NCBI GenBank assembly: GCA_033296885.1 | Contig: MU863896.1 | Coordinates: 248,001-312,000, forward strand | Length of the DNA: 64,000 nucleotides | Direction: 5' to 3' | Origin: Triangularia verruculosa | Taxonomy: Eukaryota > Ascomycota > Sordariomycetes > Sordariales > Podosporaceae | Shown: piece after piece, positions 38,901 to 52,180 of the stretch | Layout of the letters: each line of letters begins with the position of its first letter | How positions within the stretch are numbered: the first letter of the stretch is position 1 | The notes under the pieces: model-generated | The model's input: only the letters and a program-made list of their open reading frames with translations | Told to the model about the DNA's origin: nothing | The model's database searches: none | Translations under genes and position numbers: made by a program

Positions 38901-39252
38901 AAAAGTCAAAGTCGAGAGCGTCTAAAGCAACAACCTCGCCCAGCCCTACACAATACGAGGCACGCTCTAGAAGTACCGACTAATTGCAAAGAACAAAACC
39001 TCCTAGCACCGCACCTCCTCCTTGCTCTACTCTTTGTCGCAGTCCCTCTCCTACGGTCGCAGCTGGCTTGGCCATCCACTCGTTTTGTTCGGTACCTACG
39101 CAGCACGACGCACGTCCGCCGCGCCGCCGCCAACACTTGATTCAAATTTCTCGACGTTGGCGTTTTCCCTTCCCCCGGCATCGAACCGCTCGCGTTGATA
39201 TCGACTGTCGAGTCCCCGAGTATCATTCACCGCTTTTCCAACAAACGCAAAG
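35960..39252. other. Divergent intergenic stretch between the mutase and transporter genes
   Basis: About 3.3 kb holding both promoters. A 242-codon plus-strand frame (37115-37843) and a 168-codon minus-strand frame (37130-37636) overlap each other and have no domain. A 21-A run is at 37780-37800. The last ~500 bases before 39253 are pyrimidine-rich, as expected for a fungal leader. No RNA gene was recognised. Confidence 0.5.
37780..37800 (+). repeat. A21 homopolymer
   Basis: Twenty-one consecutive A residues. It could be a slippage tract or the tail of an old retroposed sequence; no target-site duplication was identified. Confidence 0.8.
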
Positions 39253-40694
39253 ATGGGCGTCGACGAGAAGATGCGCGCCTCGGGCGAGCAGGTTCGAGAT
39301 GCCCTCCCGACAGTCAACCCAGACGTCGAGAAGTCGCAACCACCTAAACCATCACTTCATCCTGCCTTCTACGTGACGTGAGAAGACCCGCACCAAGCAG
39401 CATGATCTCCCAAATAACTAATGAATTGGTGTGTTGCAGGATCTGGATCTCTCTCAGTTCTTCCGTTATTCTCTTCAACAAATGGATTCTCTCGACGCTC
39501 CATTTCGGTAAGGACGCCTAGAGCCAAAGACCCGGAAAGAGTACAACAGATGCTAAGACCTGCCAGAATACCCGGTCATTCTCACGACCTTCCACTTGGT
39601 TTTTGCTACTCTCATGACCCAGCTTCTTGCTCGCTACACAACCCTTCTCGATGGCCGCAAGACAGTCAAGATGACTGGCCGGGTTTATCTCCGTGCCATT
39701 GTTCCTATCGGTTTCTTCTTCAGCTTGAGCTTGATTTGCGGCAACTTGACCTATCTGTACCTTAGTGTTGCCTTCATCCAGATGCTCAAGGTGGGTTTTA
39801 TTGGCTTGGTTTTGCAGAGATTCGCTTCGTTGAGCTAACACTCGATACACAGGCTACCACTCCCGTCTTTGTCCTCTTCTCCAGCTGGGGGCTTGGTGTC
39901 TCTCAGCCGAACTTGAAGGTCTTCCTCAACGTGTCCGTCATTGTCGTTGGTGTGGTTATCGCCTCGGTTGGTGAGATCAAGTTCGTCTGGATCGGCTTCA
40001 TCTACCAGATCTTCGGTATCGCTTTCGAGGCTCTCCGCTTGACCATGGTTCAGCGTCTCCTGAGCTCCGCCGAGTTCAAGATGGACCCCTTGGTCTCGCT
40101 TTACTACTTCGCCCCAGTTTGCGCTGCCATGAACTTTGTTGTTGCGCTCTTCTGGGAGTTGCCCAAGGTCAGCATGCAGGAGGTTTATGACGTCGGTTTC
40201 ATGACCTTCCTCCTCAACGGCATGTGCGCTTTCGCCTTGAATGTCTCGGTTGTCTTCTTGGTAAGTCTTGGCCCCCCTCATGCGCTGGGCTACGTTGTTT
40301 GCTAACCAAGTCTTTGCAGATTGGCAAGACTTCCTCGCTCGTCCTTACCCTTTGCGGTGTGCTCAAAGACGTCCTGCTTGTGGTGGCCTCCATGATCATC
40401 TGGGGTACCCAGGTCACTGGCCTGCAGTTCTTCGGTTACAGCATTGCCCTCGGTGGTATGGTGTATTACAAGCTTGGCTACGAGGCTATCAAGGGCTACG
40501 CTGGCGAGGCCGGTCGCCAATGGGCTGACTTCGGCAACCGCCGCCCCATCCTCCGCCGAGTCTCCATCATGCTTTTCACCGTGATGACCATCTTTGTCCT
40601 TCTTGGTGGTCTCGCCCCTACCTACGCCCCGGGCATGGACCCCACCGAGTACCTGAACGAGGCCAAGAACAAGATCGGCATCGCCAGACTATAA
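39253..40694 (+). CDS. ugtA: Nucleotide-sugar/triose-phosphate family transporter, probable UDP-galactofuranose transporter
   Basis: Five exons: 39253-39377, 39440-39507, 39567-39790, 39853-40260 and 40320-40694, giving 399 aa, with consensus introns throughout. The chain has about ten hydrophobic segments and the TPT/EamA (DMT superfamily) plan: NKWILSTLHF near the start, LSVAFIQMLKATTPVFVL, FLNVSVIVVGVVIASVGEI, and the conserved KTSSLVLTLCGVLKD..L segment ending in GYSIALGGMVYYKLGY. This family exchanges nucleotide sugars or phosphorylated sugars across Golgi membranes. The substrate is inferred from position: in Aspergillus the UDP-Galf transporter gene (ugtA/glfB) lies next to the mutase gene (ugmA/glfA), and the same pair occurs here. 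The soluble tail after residue 360 is ordinary. A general TPT transporter of other specificity remains possible. Confidence 0.85.
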
Positions 40695-42901
40695 TCGACA
40701 CGACACCCACAGGACGGGGAATTAATGCATCCTATACGTTTTTAAATCTCCTATTTTGTTGACCCTATATGGAGTTTAATCGAGCCTTCGTCCAGCTCCA
40801 CACTCGTTCGAGAACAGTGGCACACCACACCGCGATGGGCGATGCCAGCCTGTTTTCACCACAAATGACCAGATTACATTCTACTGATGACCACGACACT
40901 TTGGCGGCCAGTGCCAATTACTTCAAGCACATATTTTGCTACCTTCCTTTTAGCTCGCCAATTCTTTTGAGCTCGCTCTTTGCTTACTGTGAGAAAGAGT
41001 GGAGTGTCCAAGAATGGCGGACTAGTTTTATTGCTTTTTTTCTTATTCTTGACACACATTACCATATCATACATAGACCAGCGAAAGATGGGGAAGAGAG
41101 ATTTTTTGATTTTTTTTGTTCAGTTTTGTGTGGGGGAAATAAATGGTCTAAAAAGGGGGCGTCATGAACAACATGTAACAATGGATGGGATACATGCATG
41201 ATGATAGGGAGTGCGGGACATATAACTGGGGAAGGGATTGGGGAATTGGAAGGGGTGGGAGGGGGGGTAAAGGGATCTGCTTTTAGTACCACCATAGGGA
41301 GAAAAGGGAATCTGATTTTGTCTCTTTGAGAGATGTTGAAGTATTTTGCTGTGTATGATCATGATCTGACAAGTGTGTGGGGTGTGTGTGTGTGCATTTT
41401 GTGTCATGTTTCATCGCATCACAGCATGTCGTACTCTTCTTATATCAAAGGGTTCTTGTATGACTCGCTCTTGGACAGTGAAAAGGGAATGAAGTGGAAG
41501 TCGTAGTGACACGAAAGTGAGAAAGTTCGGCTGAGTACACCGTGTTGTTCTGATCTTTTGAATACCTATATCAGAAAATTGGCCCCGTGGTTGAGCAAAG
41601 TCTGGAGGATGAAACAGACACGTCCCGGCTGTGTTGATTGATGAAAGATAATGACATTTATATTGTAGATATAACCTTTGCAAATGGCACATACACACAC
41701 ACCGGGGGGAGGGTGGAATCGGGGGTGAAGTGTAATAATATGCGGAAGACAAAAGGGGATGAATGATTACACAGGAGTAGTAGCCTTCAATGTGCTTAAA
41801 AGGACCTATCTAGAAAGATATGTCCCTCGAATGGGTGATGGGAAGAGTACCTACCTTACCTAGGTAGGCCACCGAAAAAAGGACAGACTATTGATACCTG
41901 TATCCATCGATCTATTACCTACCCGAGTTGAAATCCCACACTACTTGTGGGCACTCAAAAGAGGAAGTAAGCAATAAACCAAAACAGGCAAAAAGTTCTC
42001 AGGCAGAGTGGTGCAGCGTCATTGGCAAGGGAAGGGCAGTCGATGGAAACTTGGATGTGCTTTTCAACAACAAGGTACGAAATTTAAATGTCGTCGTACT
42101 AAGGTACTCTTCGGCTTCTCTCAACAAAGCCCTGTCCAAACAAGCAATGGTAAAGTACTAGTTCTCAGGAAGACAAAAGGTTCAGCACCTCTCTTCATCG
42201 ACAATATCTTGCCCACCTTTCTTTATCTTCTTGGTGATGTCAAAAGAGGCGAACGTCAACATGTCCGAACACCCAGGTAGGAAGAAACCTGACGCCCGCT
42301 CCCATATGAGGTATTGACGGTGGTATTTGGTGACCTACCTATCGAGTTAGAATGAAATGATGGGCGAATATCCGGAATCATAGCCACCTGCTTACACGGA
42401 CAGATGGCGTATATGGCATAAGGTGCAGGCGAATGCAGAGACTGAGAAAATGCAGGAGGAACTGTGGCTTGCCTAGCCAAAGCCAATGACATGGTGTAGA
42501 TAGAGTTCAAGGTCACACAGTCAGGATGGCAACAGCGGGCGTTCTCAACAAGCTTGATTCATCGTCCAGGTAGACGCGCCCATTTCATGTCCAGGACCCT
42601 TTCAAGTCACTGAAGAGCCGCGCCACCTCACCCGCGGGCATTCCCTCTATTGGACCCAGCCCGCGACTCTACCTCTCCGGGGCCCGGTCATCATTCATTT
42701 GCGTACCGGTTGTGGATATCATGCACCTTTTGGACCAAGGGATTGACGCGACGCGAAAAACAGAACGCCGGAACACACGCGTGGTTCGTTCATGCCGTCA
42801 AATTCTCAGCTGAAGAGCCATTCAGATTTTTATTCCGTAAATGCTGTTACAGCCCCAAAAACCCGTTCGCCCCGCCCAGCCGATTCAGGAAAAAAGACGA
42901 T
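40695..42901. other. Intergenic stretch, convergent 3' flanks
   Basis: About 2.2 kb between the transporter gene and eL27, whose 3' ends face each other. AT-rich 3' UTR-like sequence is followed by several TACCTACC/TAGGTAGG words (41848-41868, 41924-41931, 42331-42338) and TG-rich runs near 41373-41395. No gene is supported. Confidence 0.5.
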
Positions 42902-43606
42902 TTAGAACTCTGTGGTGGTTGTCAGTCAAAGCTGTTACTCCCAAAGCCCAGGTGAACCGGGGGAGACATACTGAGAGGAGTGAAGAACCATCTGTTCTTG
43001 CCGCTGGTGTAGCGCTCCTCAAGGACCTTCTTGACGTTCTTCTTGGCGTCCTCGCGCTGAGAGACCTCCTTGAAGGTATCGGCGGAGATGGCGTTCTTGA
43101 GACCCTCAAGCTCGAGAGTGTAGCGGGTGGGCATCAAGTGGTTGTAGTTGATGACCTTGATGAAGGGCTTGACCTTCGACCGCTTCTCCTGTCTGGTCTT
43201 GGACATGCGGCGGGTGATCTTGCTGGGGTAACGCTCGATACCGGCAACGATGGCGTGGCCGTAGGGGTGGTTCTTGGAGCCGGTGTCAACGGGCTGGATG
43301 ATGACAACCTGCAAAATTGGCCCAGTCAGTACTCCAGTTGTCCTTGAGCGCATGATCCCCTTTCCAACATCATTTCCTCTACCTCCAGAGTCGCTGCCCT
43401 CGCAAATGTCCGCTCGAATCTCGATTGCCGTCATTCAACTTTCCGACCATTCAATCCCGTCTCCTATTCGATCATTTCTACTCGGACATTTCGACGGCGG
43501 CGACTGGAAGAAAAAGAGATGGGTTCGGTGCAGATCGTCGTACCTTCTTGCCGGCATAGCGGCCCCTGGTGACAAGGCACACTCTCGAGGTCTTCAAGAA
43601 CTTCAT
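42902..43606 (-). CDS. 60S ribosomal protein eL27
   Basis: Exons are 43544-43606, 42972-43308 and 42902-42909, giving 135 aa, the usual eL27 length. The chain begins [20 protein letters not shown] and continues with [20 protein letters not shown], the KOW-type core typical of eL27. The last exon is only 8 nt (end of a Lys codon, Phe, stop) after a GTATGT donor and restores the canonical end WFFTPLKF; without it the frame would run into an unrelated tail. A further intron in the 5' leader is likely (43617-43712, GTATGT donor, CTAAC branch-like word, CAACAG acceptor), as is common in ribosomal protein genes. It is a structural protein of the large ribosomal subunit. It shares a ~480-bp divergent promoter region with the Nce101 gene. 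Confidence 0.95.
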
Positions 43607-44084
43607 TTTGTCGGTTCTGTTGGTGACGAAGAAGGTTAGTTACTGGAGAAGGGGAAAAGTCGTGGAGACAAAATTTTCGGAATGGCAGCAAAAGAGGGGG
43701 GGTGTGACATACCTGTTGTTGCCTTTCCCTGGAGGTCGACTGCGGGCACGGAGAGTGAGAGACAGAACCGTTCTTGAGAAAGCACCCAAAATAATTTCAG
43801 TTTGTGGGCTGCCAAAATTCGAGCGGGCAAGGCGGATTGGCCCGTAAAAAGATTTGATGACTAAGACATGGCCAGTGCGCCAGGTTCCTGCTTCACTCTG
43901 GGCTCGACGTGCCAAGCTTCCAGCTGCAAAGGTGGGGCAGCTTGGAAACCCAAGCCGACCGCGCGACATCGAAGCTTGGACTTTCAAAGTCTCAAGCCTC
44001 GCAGAAACCCCTCCAGTCCCTGGAAGATATCTTGCCAACACGCAATTTCACGCGCCTTGGAACTTTCAACGACACTTCACGACC
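43607..44084. promoter_or_regulatory. Divergent promoter region of eL27 and Nce101
   Basis: Only 478 bases separate the two start codons. The left part holds the probable eL27 leader intron (43617-43712). No TATA box was recognised on either side. The compact layout means any control element here is shared or overlapping. Confidence 0.6.
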
Positions 44085-44314
44085 ATGTCTCCCCCAAGAT
44101 ATATCATCTCCCGCGTTGCGGACCCCATCTTCGCCGTATTCATCGGCCTCTCGGCTGCCGCCACGAGAATCAACCGCGAAGAGAAGGAGAAGGGCAGGAG
44201 CACACAGCAGACCATTGATACACTTCGCAGGTAGGCTGCCCAAATGTGCCTCTGCGCAACAATTGTATTTACGTTGAACTACCCAGGCGTCTCGGTTTCC
44301 CAAAGAGCTCGTAA
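44085..44314 (+). CDS. Nce101-type small membrane protein (non-classical export protein family)
   Basis: Exons are 44085-44230 and 44287-44314, with a 56-nt intron (GTAGGC...ACCCAG), giving 57 aa. The chain starts MSPPRYIISRVADPIFAVFI and has one hydrophobic segment (residues about 10-27) followed by a basic tail with REEKEKGRS and ending RRRLGFPKSS. The ISR.ADPIFAV...G start and length fit the fungal Nce101 family (53 aa in yeast), first linked to export of leaderless proteins; its precise role is unsettled. Longer in-frame starts exist upstream, but the family start is at 44085. It is easily missed by gene callers because of its size. It converges on the TTC36-like gene, with only 124 bases between the stops. 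Confidence 0.85.
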
Positions 44315-44438
44315 AGATGTGTCAATTATCTACACATCATCAATAGCTACCCTCGCTCAACAATGAACAACCAACGCCGTTACCTGATGCAGACCACATT
44401 TGACTTCACCAATAATGCTCCAAAGCACCTCTACCGAC

Positions 44439-45233
44439 CTATGGGGAGATCTCTGGCCCGTATTCCTTCTTCATTGCTTCCCGCACCATCTGCCCGCACA
44501 GCCTGGCTGTTGGGTTCGTGCTCACGGCCAACCCTTTGGCGATCTCATTGCCATATCTCCCGCCCATCGCGAAATCAGCCGAGGCATGCTCCTCAAACTC
44601 GATTTTTGACCACTTCACCTCCGGTCTCTCCCCGTCGATCAAGATAGATTTTGTGAGCATCAACTTGGAGGTCATCAAATAGATGGCCGCTCTTTGCGTG
44701 TGGGCCATGGATAAAGTCTTGGCCACTTGAGGAGATAGTCGAGAGTGTCGTGTTGTTGGTGTAAGGAGCGAAATGGCCCTGTCGAGATCTCCTAAGAGAA
44801 CCTTGCCCACTCTGACACGCTCAGCATCGTCGACAGTTTGTAACAGCGCCTGTGGGAGGCTTGGAGCATCCCAAATGAGGATTGCATCGCCATACAGCCT
44901 CCTTAGCGCTTGCGCTCTGTTGTTGCGTGCGCTGGCATATTGAGGGCATTCCTCAATCAGTTGGTCGAAGCTTGTAACTGCTTTGCGGTATCCTTCTAGG
45001 ACCTCGTCACTAGGGGCTGTTTTGGTTTTGGCGTTCTGAATCTCGATATTCTGGATGGAGAGGATGATATTGCGCTCCCTTTGGGAGATGGACTGGTACA
45101 GCTCTGGGTCGGCGATGTGCGGGTCTTTTGGAAGAGTAGGGTCGACCTGAATCGCCAGGGCCGGGTCGTATTCTGGGTCCTTGATTTTTTCGAGCACGTT
45201 GATATCGCGCTGGGTCAGATCGAGATAGGCCAT
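44439..45233 (-). CDS. TPR protein of the TTC36 family
   Basis: Single exon of 264 aa with an ATG start at 45233. It opens MAYLDLTQRDINVLEKIKDP. A TPR-rich centre (ECPQYASARNNRAQALRRLY, then LLGDLDRAISLLTP and a further helix pair from AKTLSMAHTQRAAIYLM) follows. It ends with the family-specific block DFAMGGRYGNEIAKGLA, then NPTARLCGQMV. That C-terminal signature identifies TTC36-type proteins (about 190 aa in mammals); the fungal one is longer between repeats. It is likely a soluble adaptor. It is divergently placed next to the HPPD gene, 1,171 bases between start codons. In mice, TTC36 is reported to protect HPD from ubiquitin-dependent loss, so a role in tyrosine catabolism is a reasonable inference here. 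Confidence 0.85.
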   Translation of the reverse strand: MAYLDLTQRDINVLEKIKDPEYDPALAIQVDPTLPKDPHIADPELYQSISQRERNIILSIQNIEIQNAKTKTAPSDEVLEGYRKAVTSFDQLIEECPQYASARNNRAQALRRLYGDAILIWDAPSLPQALLQTVDDAERVRVGKVLLGDLDRAISLLTPTTRHSRLSPQVAKTLSMAHTQRAAIYLMTSKLMLTKSILIDGERPEVKWSKIEFEEHASADFAMGGRYGNEIAKGLAVSTNPTARLCGQMVREAMKKEYGPEISP

Positions 45234-47661
<2,428 letters not shown>

Positions 47662-48395
47662 GAATATTTTGCTGCATTTTGACATTTGGCGTACACACTT
47701 GGGTTTTTTTTCCCCCGATGATATCATGATGAATGGATTGGTTGGTGAGGTAAAAATTGATACCGATTTTTGACAACAAAAGCTATTTGCCCGACCATGT
47801 CTGTAAACTTGTGCATGACGATTATGTGAAGGTGTAGATGACTTGTTTTATATTTTTAGATGCAGGCCAAACCCAATCATTTCCGAGGTTCTCTGGGTCT
47901 ACCAAAAACCACCCGCTGCTTACTGGTCATATCTTCATCTCCCACCCAAGATCCCGTTAATAAACACGTCCATGGAACATTGCATCACTTCCACTAGAAG
48001 GTATGTACAAGAAATAACACTTTTTCCGAACCATGCTAATCATGGCAAAATAGTACCAATAAACGTACACGGGTATAGTAAGTACAATCCTCTGACAGAA
48101 ACTCCTGGGGGATCCTATATCTGGAATCCCATGCCGCCCATAACACATGCAACCTCCTCCCAATGCCACACACCCATTTCCAACCCCTGTTAGACCTGCA
48201 GAACAAATTCCACCCGCTTTGTTTTCTACCATATGCAATTACCAAACCAAACGCCTGCTTCTATGCTTGCGCAAACACGCGCCCCTCGCCATGCCGGCCA
48301 TGTTTTCGTCGCTACAAACAAGTGTTGTGTATTAGGTGTATGTACGGTATGCTGTTCAACAATGAACAAAAGCGTCGTATGTGCTCCGAAGAAAC
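47662..48395. other. Convergent 3' intergenic stretch
   Basis: Lies between the HPPD and DUF2293 gene stops. AT-rich, with short overlapping frames only. No RNA gene or repeat was recognised. Confidence 0.6.
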
Positions 48396-51133
48396 TCAAT
48401 CAATCGTAATTACTTCGCCGTGTCTGGGAACTTGGCGCACAAAACGGGGTTGCTGATTCTCTGATCCGGGATACGGCATGGCATCATCCACTGTGCGGGA
48501 CTGATAGGAGTGATCAACCTCATAGATAGGAGCACGCTCATAACTACCAGTTGTCAGTGTCTAATAGACTCAAGAAGGAGGACGGTCATGTACTAACCCT
48601 GGATGAGCTGGCCGATATTCAAGGCCAATCACTCGCTCGTGGCGCTCAGGGCGCGGCGGGAGGCGGATAAAATCGGCCTGTTCGTACGTCGGAACACGGC
48701 TCACATACTCAGGAGCGTAACCGGGCCTCTCAATAGCCACAACTCGCTCAATACGCCGGGACTGAGCATTGCCTGGTAGGAGGCGAGCGTCGAATTCCCG
48801 CCTGTCAACTGGGATAGGGCTCAACTCATGTTGCCTGGGAAAGTTGTTGGATACTCGAACGATTTCGATGAAATCGGTTCGCAAATGATCCATGGGTTGA
48901 AATCTATCGTCAGCATATCGACCATTGTGCCTTCCACCATCAGCAGGGCCCGGCAGACGAACGTCAGCGGCCCCTCTGATGGCAAAAGAACGAGTGTCAG
49001 GCTGCGGCTGCATCGACTCGGTCCACGGGCGCTGTGTGGGTGCTGGGGTGCCCTCAATGTAGATGGGACGAGCCTCCGACCTACGAACAAGCCCGTTATC
49101 CTCGACATAGATGGGTTTTGCCTCCGACCTAAAGAGCACCCCACTATCATGACGCGGAACATTGCCTGGGTATGTTCTCAAGGGGTGCAAACTCGAACCA
49201 ATAGGCTCATTCGGCATCCGACCACGGTCAGCTCGAGGTGGTAGTCTCACAAAGCCTTCGTCAGCTCCTAGTGTCCGGTAACCCTGCGGTTCAGTGAGCC
49301 TGCTATGCGGAGTATCAGTGCCGTTGGTGATATATCGCATCGGAGCAGGCCCGGCCACGGCAGAGGACTGTGGCACATGGAACCTTGTGGGCGAAGCCGG
49401 CTCGATCGATTGCAAAACATGATCCTTGGGGTCTTGGCCATGATAGTGGCTCGCCTGCTCAACCTGCCGGTAAGGGTAGGGTTGAGACCCAACTACAGGT
49501 CTATGGTTACCGGCAGCCGCGGAGATACGCTGCGCTACATCCATATAAACAGGCCGGCCCACAGGCCCCGGACCGCCATTGTGTTGATCGATAGAGGGAC
49601 GCTGATAATACATCGGCTCTTGTGGAATATGTGACGTAGTAAAGTCAGGCCCCAGGCGAGCAGGATGCTCAATGCGTAATGGGCCGTGACTGGCGGACCT
49701 ACCATTGGCCGTCGGAACTGCAGAGGGCGCCAACTCCCTTGGTTCAAGGCGCTGACGCTCCACAGCCTGATTCCAGGCCACATCACGAGCCGCCTGATAG
49801 CGGCTGAAGCCCCGTTGGGCCCACTTGGCAGCCTTGCGGTCCTTCTGCTGGTTTTTCTTGATAGCGCGGCCCTCTGTGCGAGCGACGCGGGGAGAATTAT
49901 CCCCGCGAGGCTGCTCAGTAGGGGCCCGAGTGGCAGGAAGGACGGTATGATGGTGCGTTCGTGGCTGGGAAGCTCGGATGGAGGGGGGTTGCCAGCTCAC
50001 TACCTGCTGTCCATCATCATCCGCCACCGAGGTATCAGACGAGTCATCTTCGTCGTCATGCTCATCATCCTCATCGTCGCTCTCAGAATCTGAGATCACG
50101 ATGACTTCGTAGAGAATCTCATCGAGCTGGTCTCGTCCTGTCTCCTCATCTCCACGCCACTTTACAAGGTAGTCGAGGCAGAGGGACTCGACGGCCTTTC
50201 TCGCGTTGACCCATGATGTTTCCCTCAGCAACTGATCATACCGGGTGTGGTTATGGCGAATATGCGCCAGCACGGCAAGCTGGACTCGGCGTGACAGAGT
50301 GATGTCGGCAGCGAGGCCGACAGGCGCCGACTCCTTGTTTTGTACTACCCTTGCCTGTCTGATGTTAAGATTTTGCTATCGAAAGAACAATAAAGGACCA
50401 ACCTTGTTGAACGCATGATCCAAAATCATCTGGCGGTCGGTATGAGGAATGCGTGGGAACAGGTCTCTTATCGCTGCGTCCGCTTGCCGAGTAATGTCTT
50501 CCTGTCTTTCCGGAATGGGCTCTGGAAGGCCCAGCTGGGCGTTGGCGCCAATCAGCTGGTCATCCCCAAGAGTCCTGCGAGCTTCCTCAACAATAGACTC
50601 TCGGAAGTGGTGGCCCACTCGGTTGAGGTGAAAGCTCAAGGCTACTGAATATACGCCGGCCGAAGACTGATGAGATGTTAGAACCTGGATCGTTGGAGAG
50701 TCGTCTAGCAAACAAACCGTTACGATGAAGATCATGGCGTCACGCTCTCGGGAGAGTTCCTTGCACAAGGTCGTCAGGGCTGGGTTCCCAGTAGGAACAA
50801 ATTCCATGCCCGGAGGAGGCTGTCGGTTTTGGGTAAACTACTTTTGGTCAGTACCCAGGATGGTGTAGATGATATTGACGGCCGGTGAGGCCCGCATAAT
50901 CCAGTTACCTCGAATTCGAGTCGCTTCTTTTTGTCCTTGTTCTCGACGGCCTCGTACCACGTCTTGTACTTCTTGCTGAGCTGTGGCTTGTCAGGAATAG
51001 CAACCAAACCTGGAGGCATAGGAGCCGCCCAATCTATGGCATTCCCCTTGCGATCTCTCTTATGCCTCGCCTTGGCATGAGTCCCGGTGGCGGCGGTCGC
51101 AAGGACGCCGTTCCTCTTTTTGTCCCTTGCCAT
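48396..51133 (-). CDS. DUF2293-domain protein with long disordered tail
   Basis: Exons: 50909-51133, 50718-50837, 50403-50666, 48598-50354 and 48396-48543, giving 837 aa. The start MARDKKRNGV is basic. Residues about 80-200 fit the fungal DUF2293 domain (CKELSRERDAMIFIVT, then LSFHLNRVGHHFRESIVEEA, RIPHTDRQMILDHAF, and LAVLAHIRHNHTRYDQLL after the next junction). An acidic run follows (SDSESDDEDDEHDDEDDSSD), then a ~550-residue disordered, Arg/Pro/Tyr-rich tail with a short internal duplication (SEAKPIYVE / SEARPIYIE) and RLPPRADRGR / RLPPRPERHE. The second intron (50667-50717, 51 nt, GTTTGT donor) has no stop and is a multiple of three, so its retention would give a 17-residue-longer product. 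The last exon was placed because it joins in frame after HPG and reads an ordinary charged tail. Function unknown; possibly nuclear. Confidence 0.8.
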
Positions 51134-52180
51134 GGTGGTGTCTACTTATGAACAAATTGGCATAGCAGATCGCAGGGAATACCTCCTTGAACAGTCGATA
51201 ACAGACCCAAAAAAAGCCGTCAAACCAGCCCAGGTGGAGGGTGGGATGGACTGGGTCGGGCAGCAAAGCGACGCTTTTCTTTACACTCAAGAAAGGACAG
51301 CAGCAGTCTTCACGCGGGAGGACTGAGCCGGCAGTGCAGAAGATCAAAAGAGGCGCGCGGGGTGAGATGGATGCCTTTGAGAGATAGAAAAGAAAAGAAA
51401 AGAAAAATACGACAAGCGAAAACACCTGCTGGAGAGCGCTGGGAAAATACTGGCGATGGGAGCCAAAAGACAATGTCCAACAGTTGGGTGCTCTTGGAGG
51501 AGCGGGCAGTCCAATGCTCTAAGGTCGCTAGGTCTGCAAATCGGCAAAGAACTTGGGCCCGGGGAGCGAGACTGAGCAAGCAGTAGGTAAAGCGCTAGAA
51601 ATATTCTTCACAGAGGCCGGGCACGATGGAGAGCAGCCTGGTTGCTCAAGACGTAAAAGCTCTGTGGACAGCAGTCGCGATGCACCGCTCTTGCGAGTAA
51701 AAAAGAGGGATGAAAAGGAAGGAGCGGTGCGTCACCCCTCGGGAGAAGTGGGCGGCGATGGAACCCCTCGGGCAGGATGTGGCTCAACGGTGGGCCAGAA
51801 GCAGGCAACGCCACAGCAGGCCCGGCACAGGGACGGTGTTTAAGCCACACCTTCTTTTCACTTCCTGCTCTTACGGAGCACATAGTCTCGCATATTAAGT
51901 GCCCTGCTTGTTCTTGCATCTTGGTGTAGCTCGGAGTTTGCGTCCTCAAATTTTGGCTCGAGTCGATTGAAGGTGTTGTTTGACGACAGTTGAGGACAGG
52001 TGAGGCCAGGATCGGTGTTTAACTGTGACGGCTCCTAGTCTTCATTCATAGGAGACTGAATCATCGCGGATCTCTTGTCTGGAACGGGGCAGTCTACTCC
52101 CAGTCCCAACCCTGCATCAACCTTCCACCATAGCTACCTTACCTTTGCCAAGACAACACTCTTCCACCAACAATCTCACA
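51134..52180. promoter_or_regulatory. Divergent promoter region of DUF2293 and DEAH helicase genes
   Basis: About 1 kb between the two start codons. It includes an AAAAG-type run (51386-51406). No gene is supported, and no TATA box was recognised. Confidence 0.45.
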
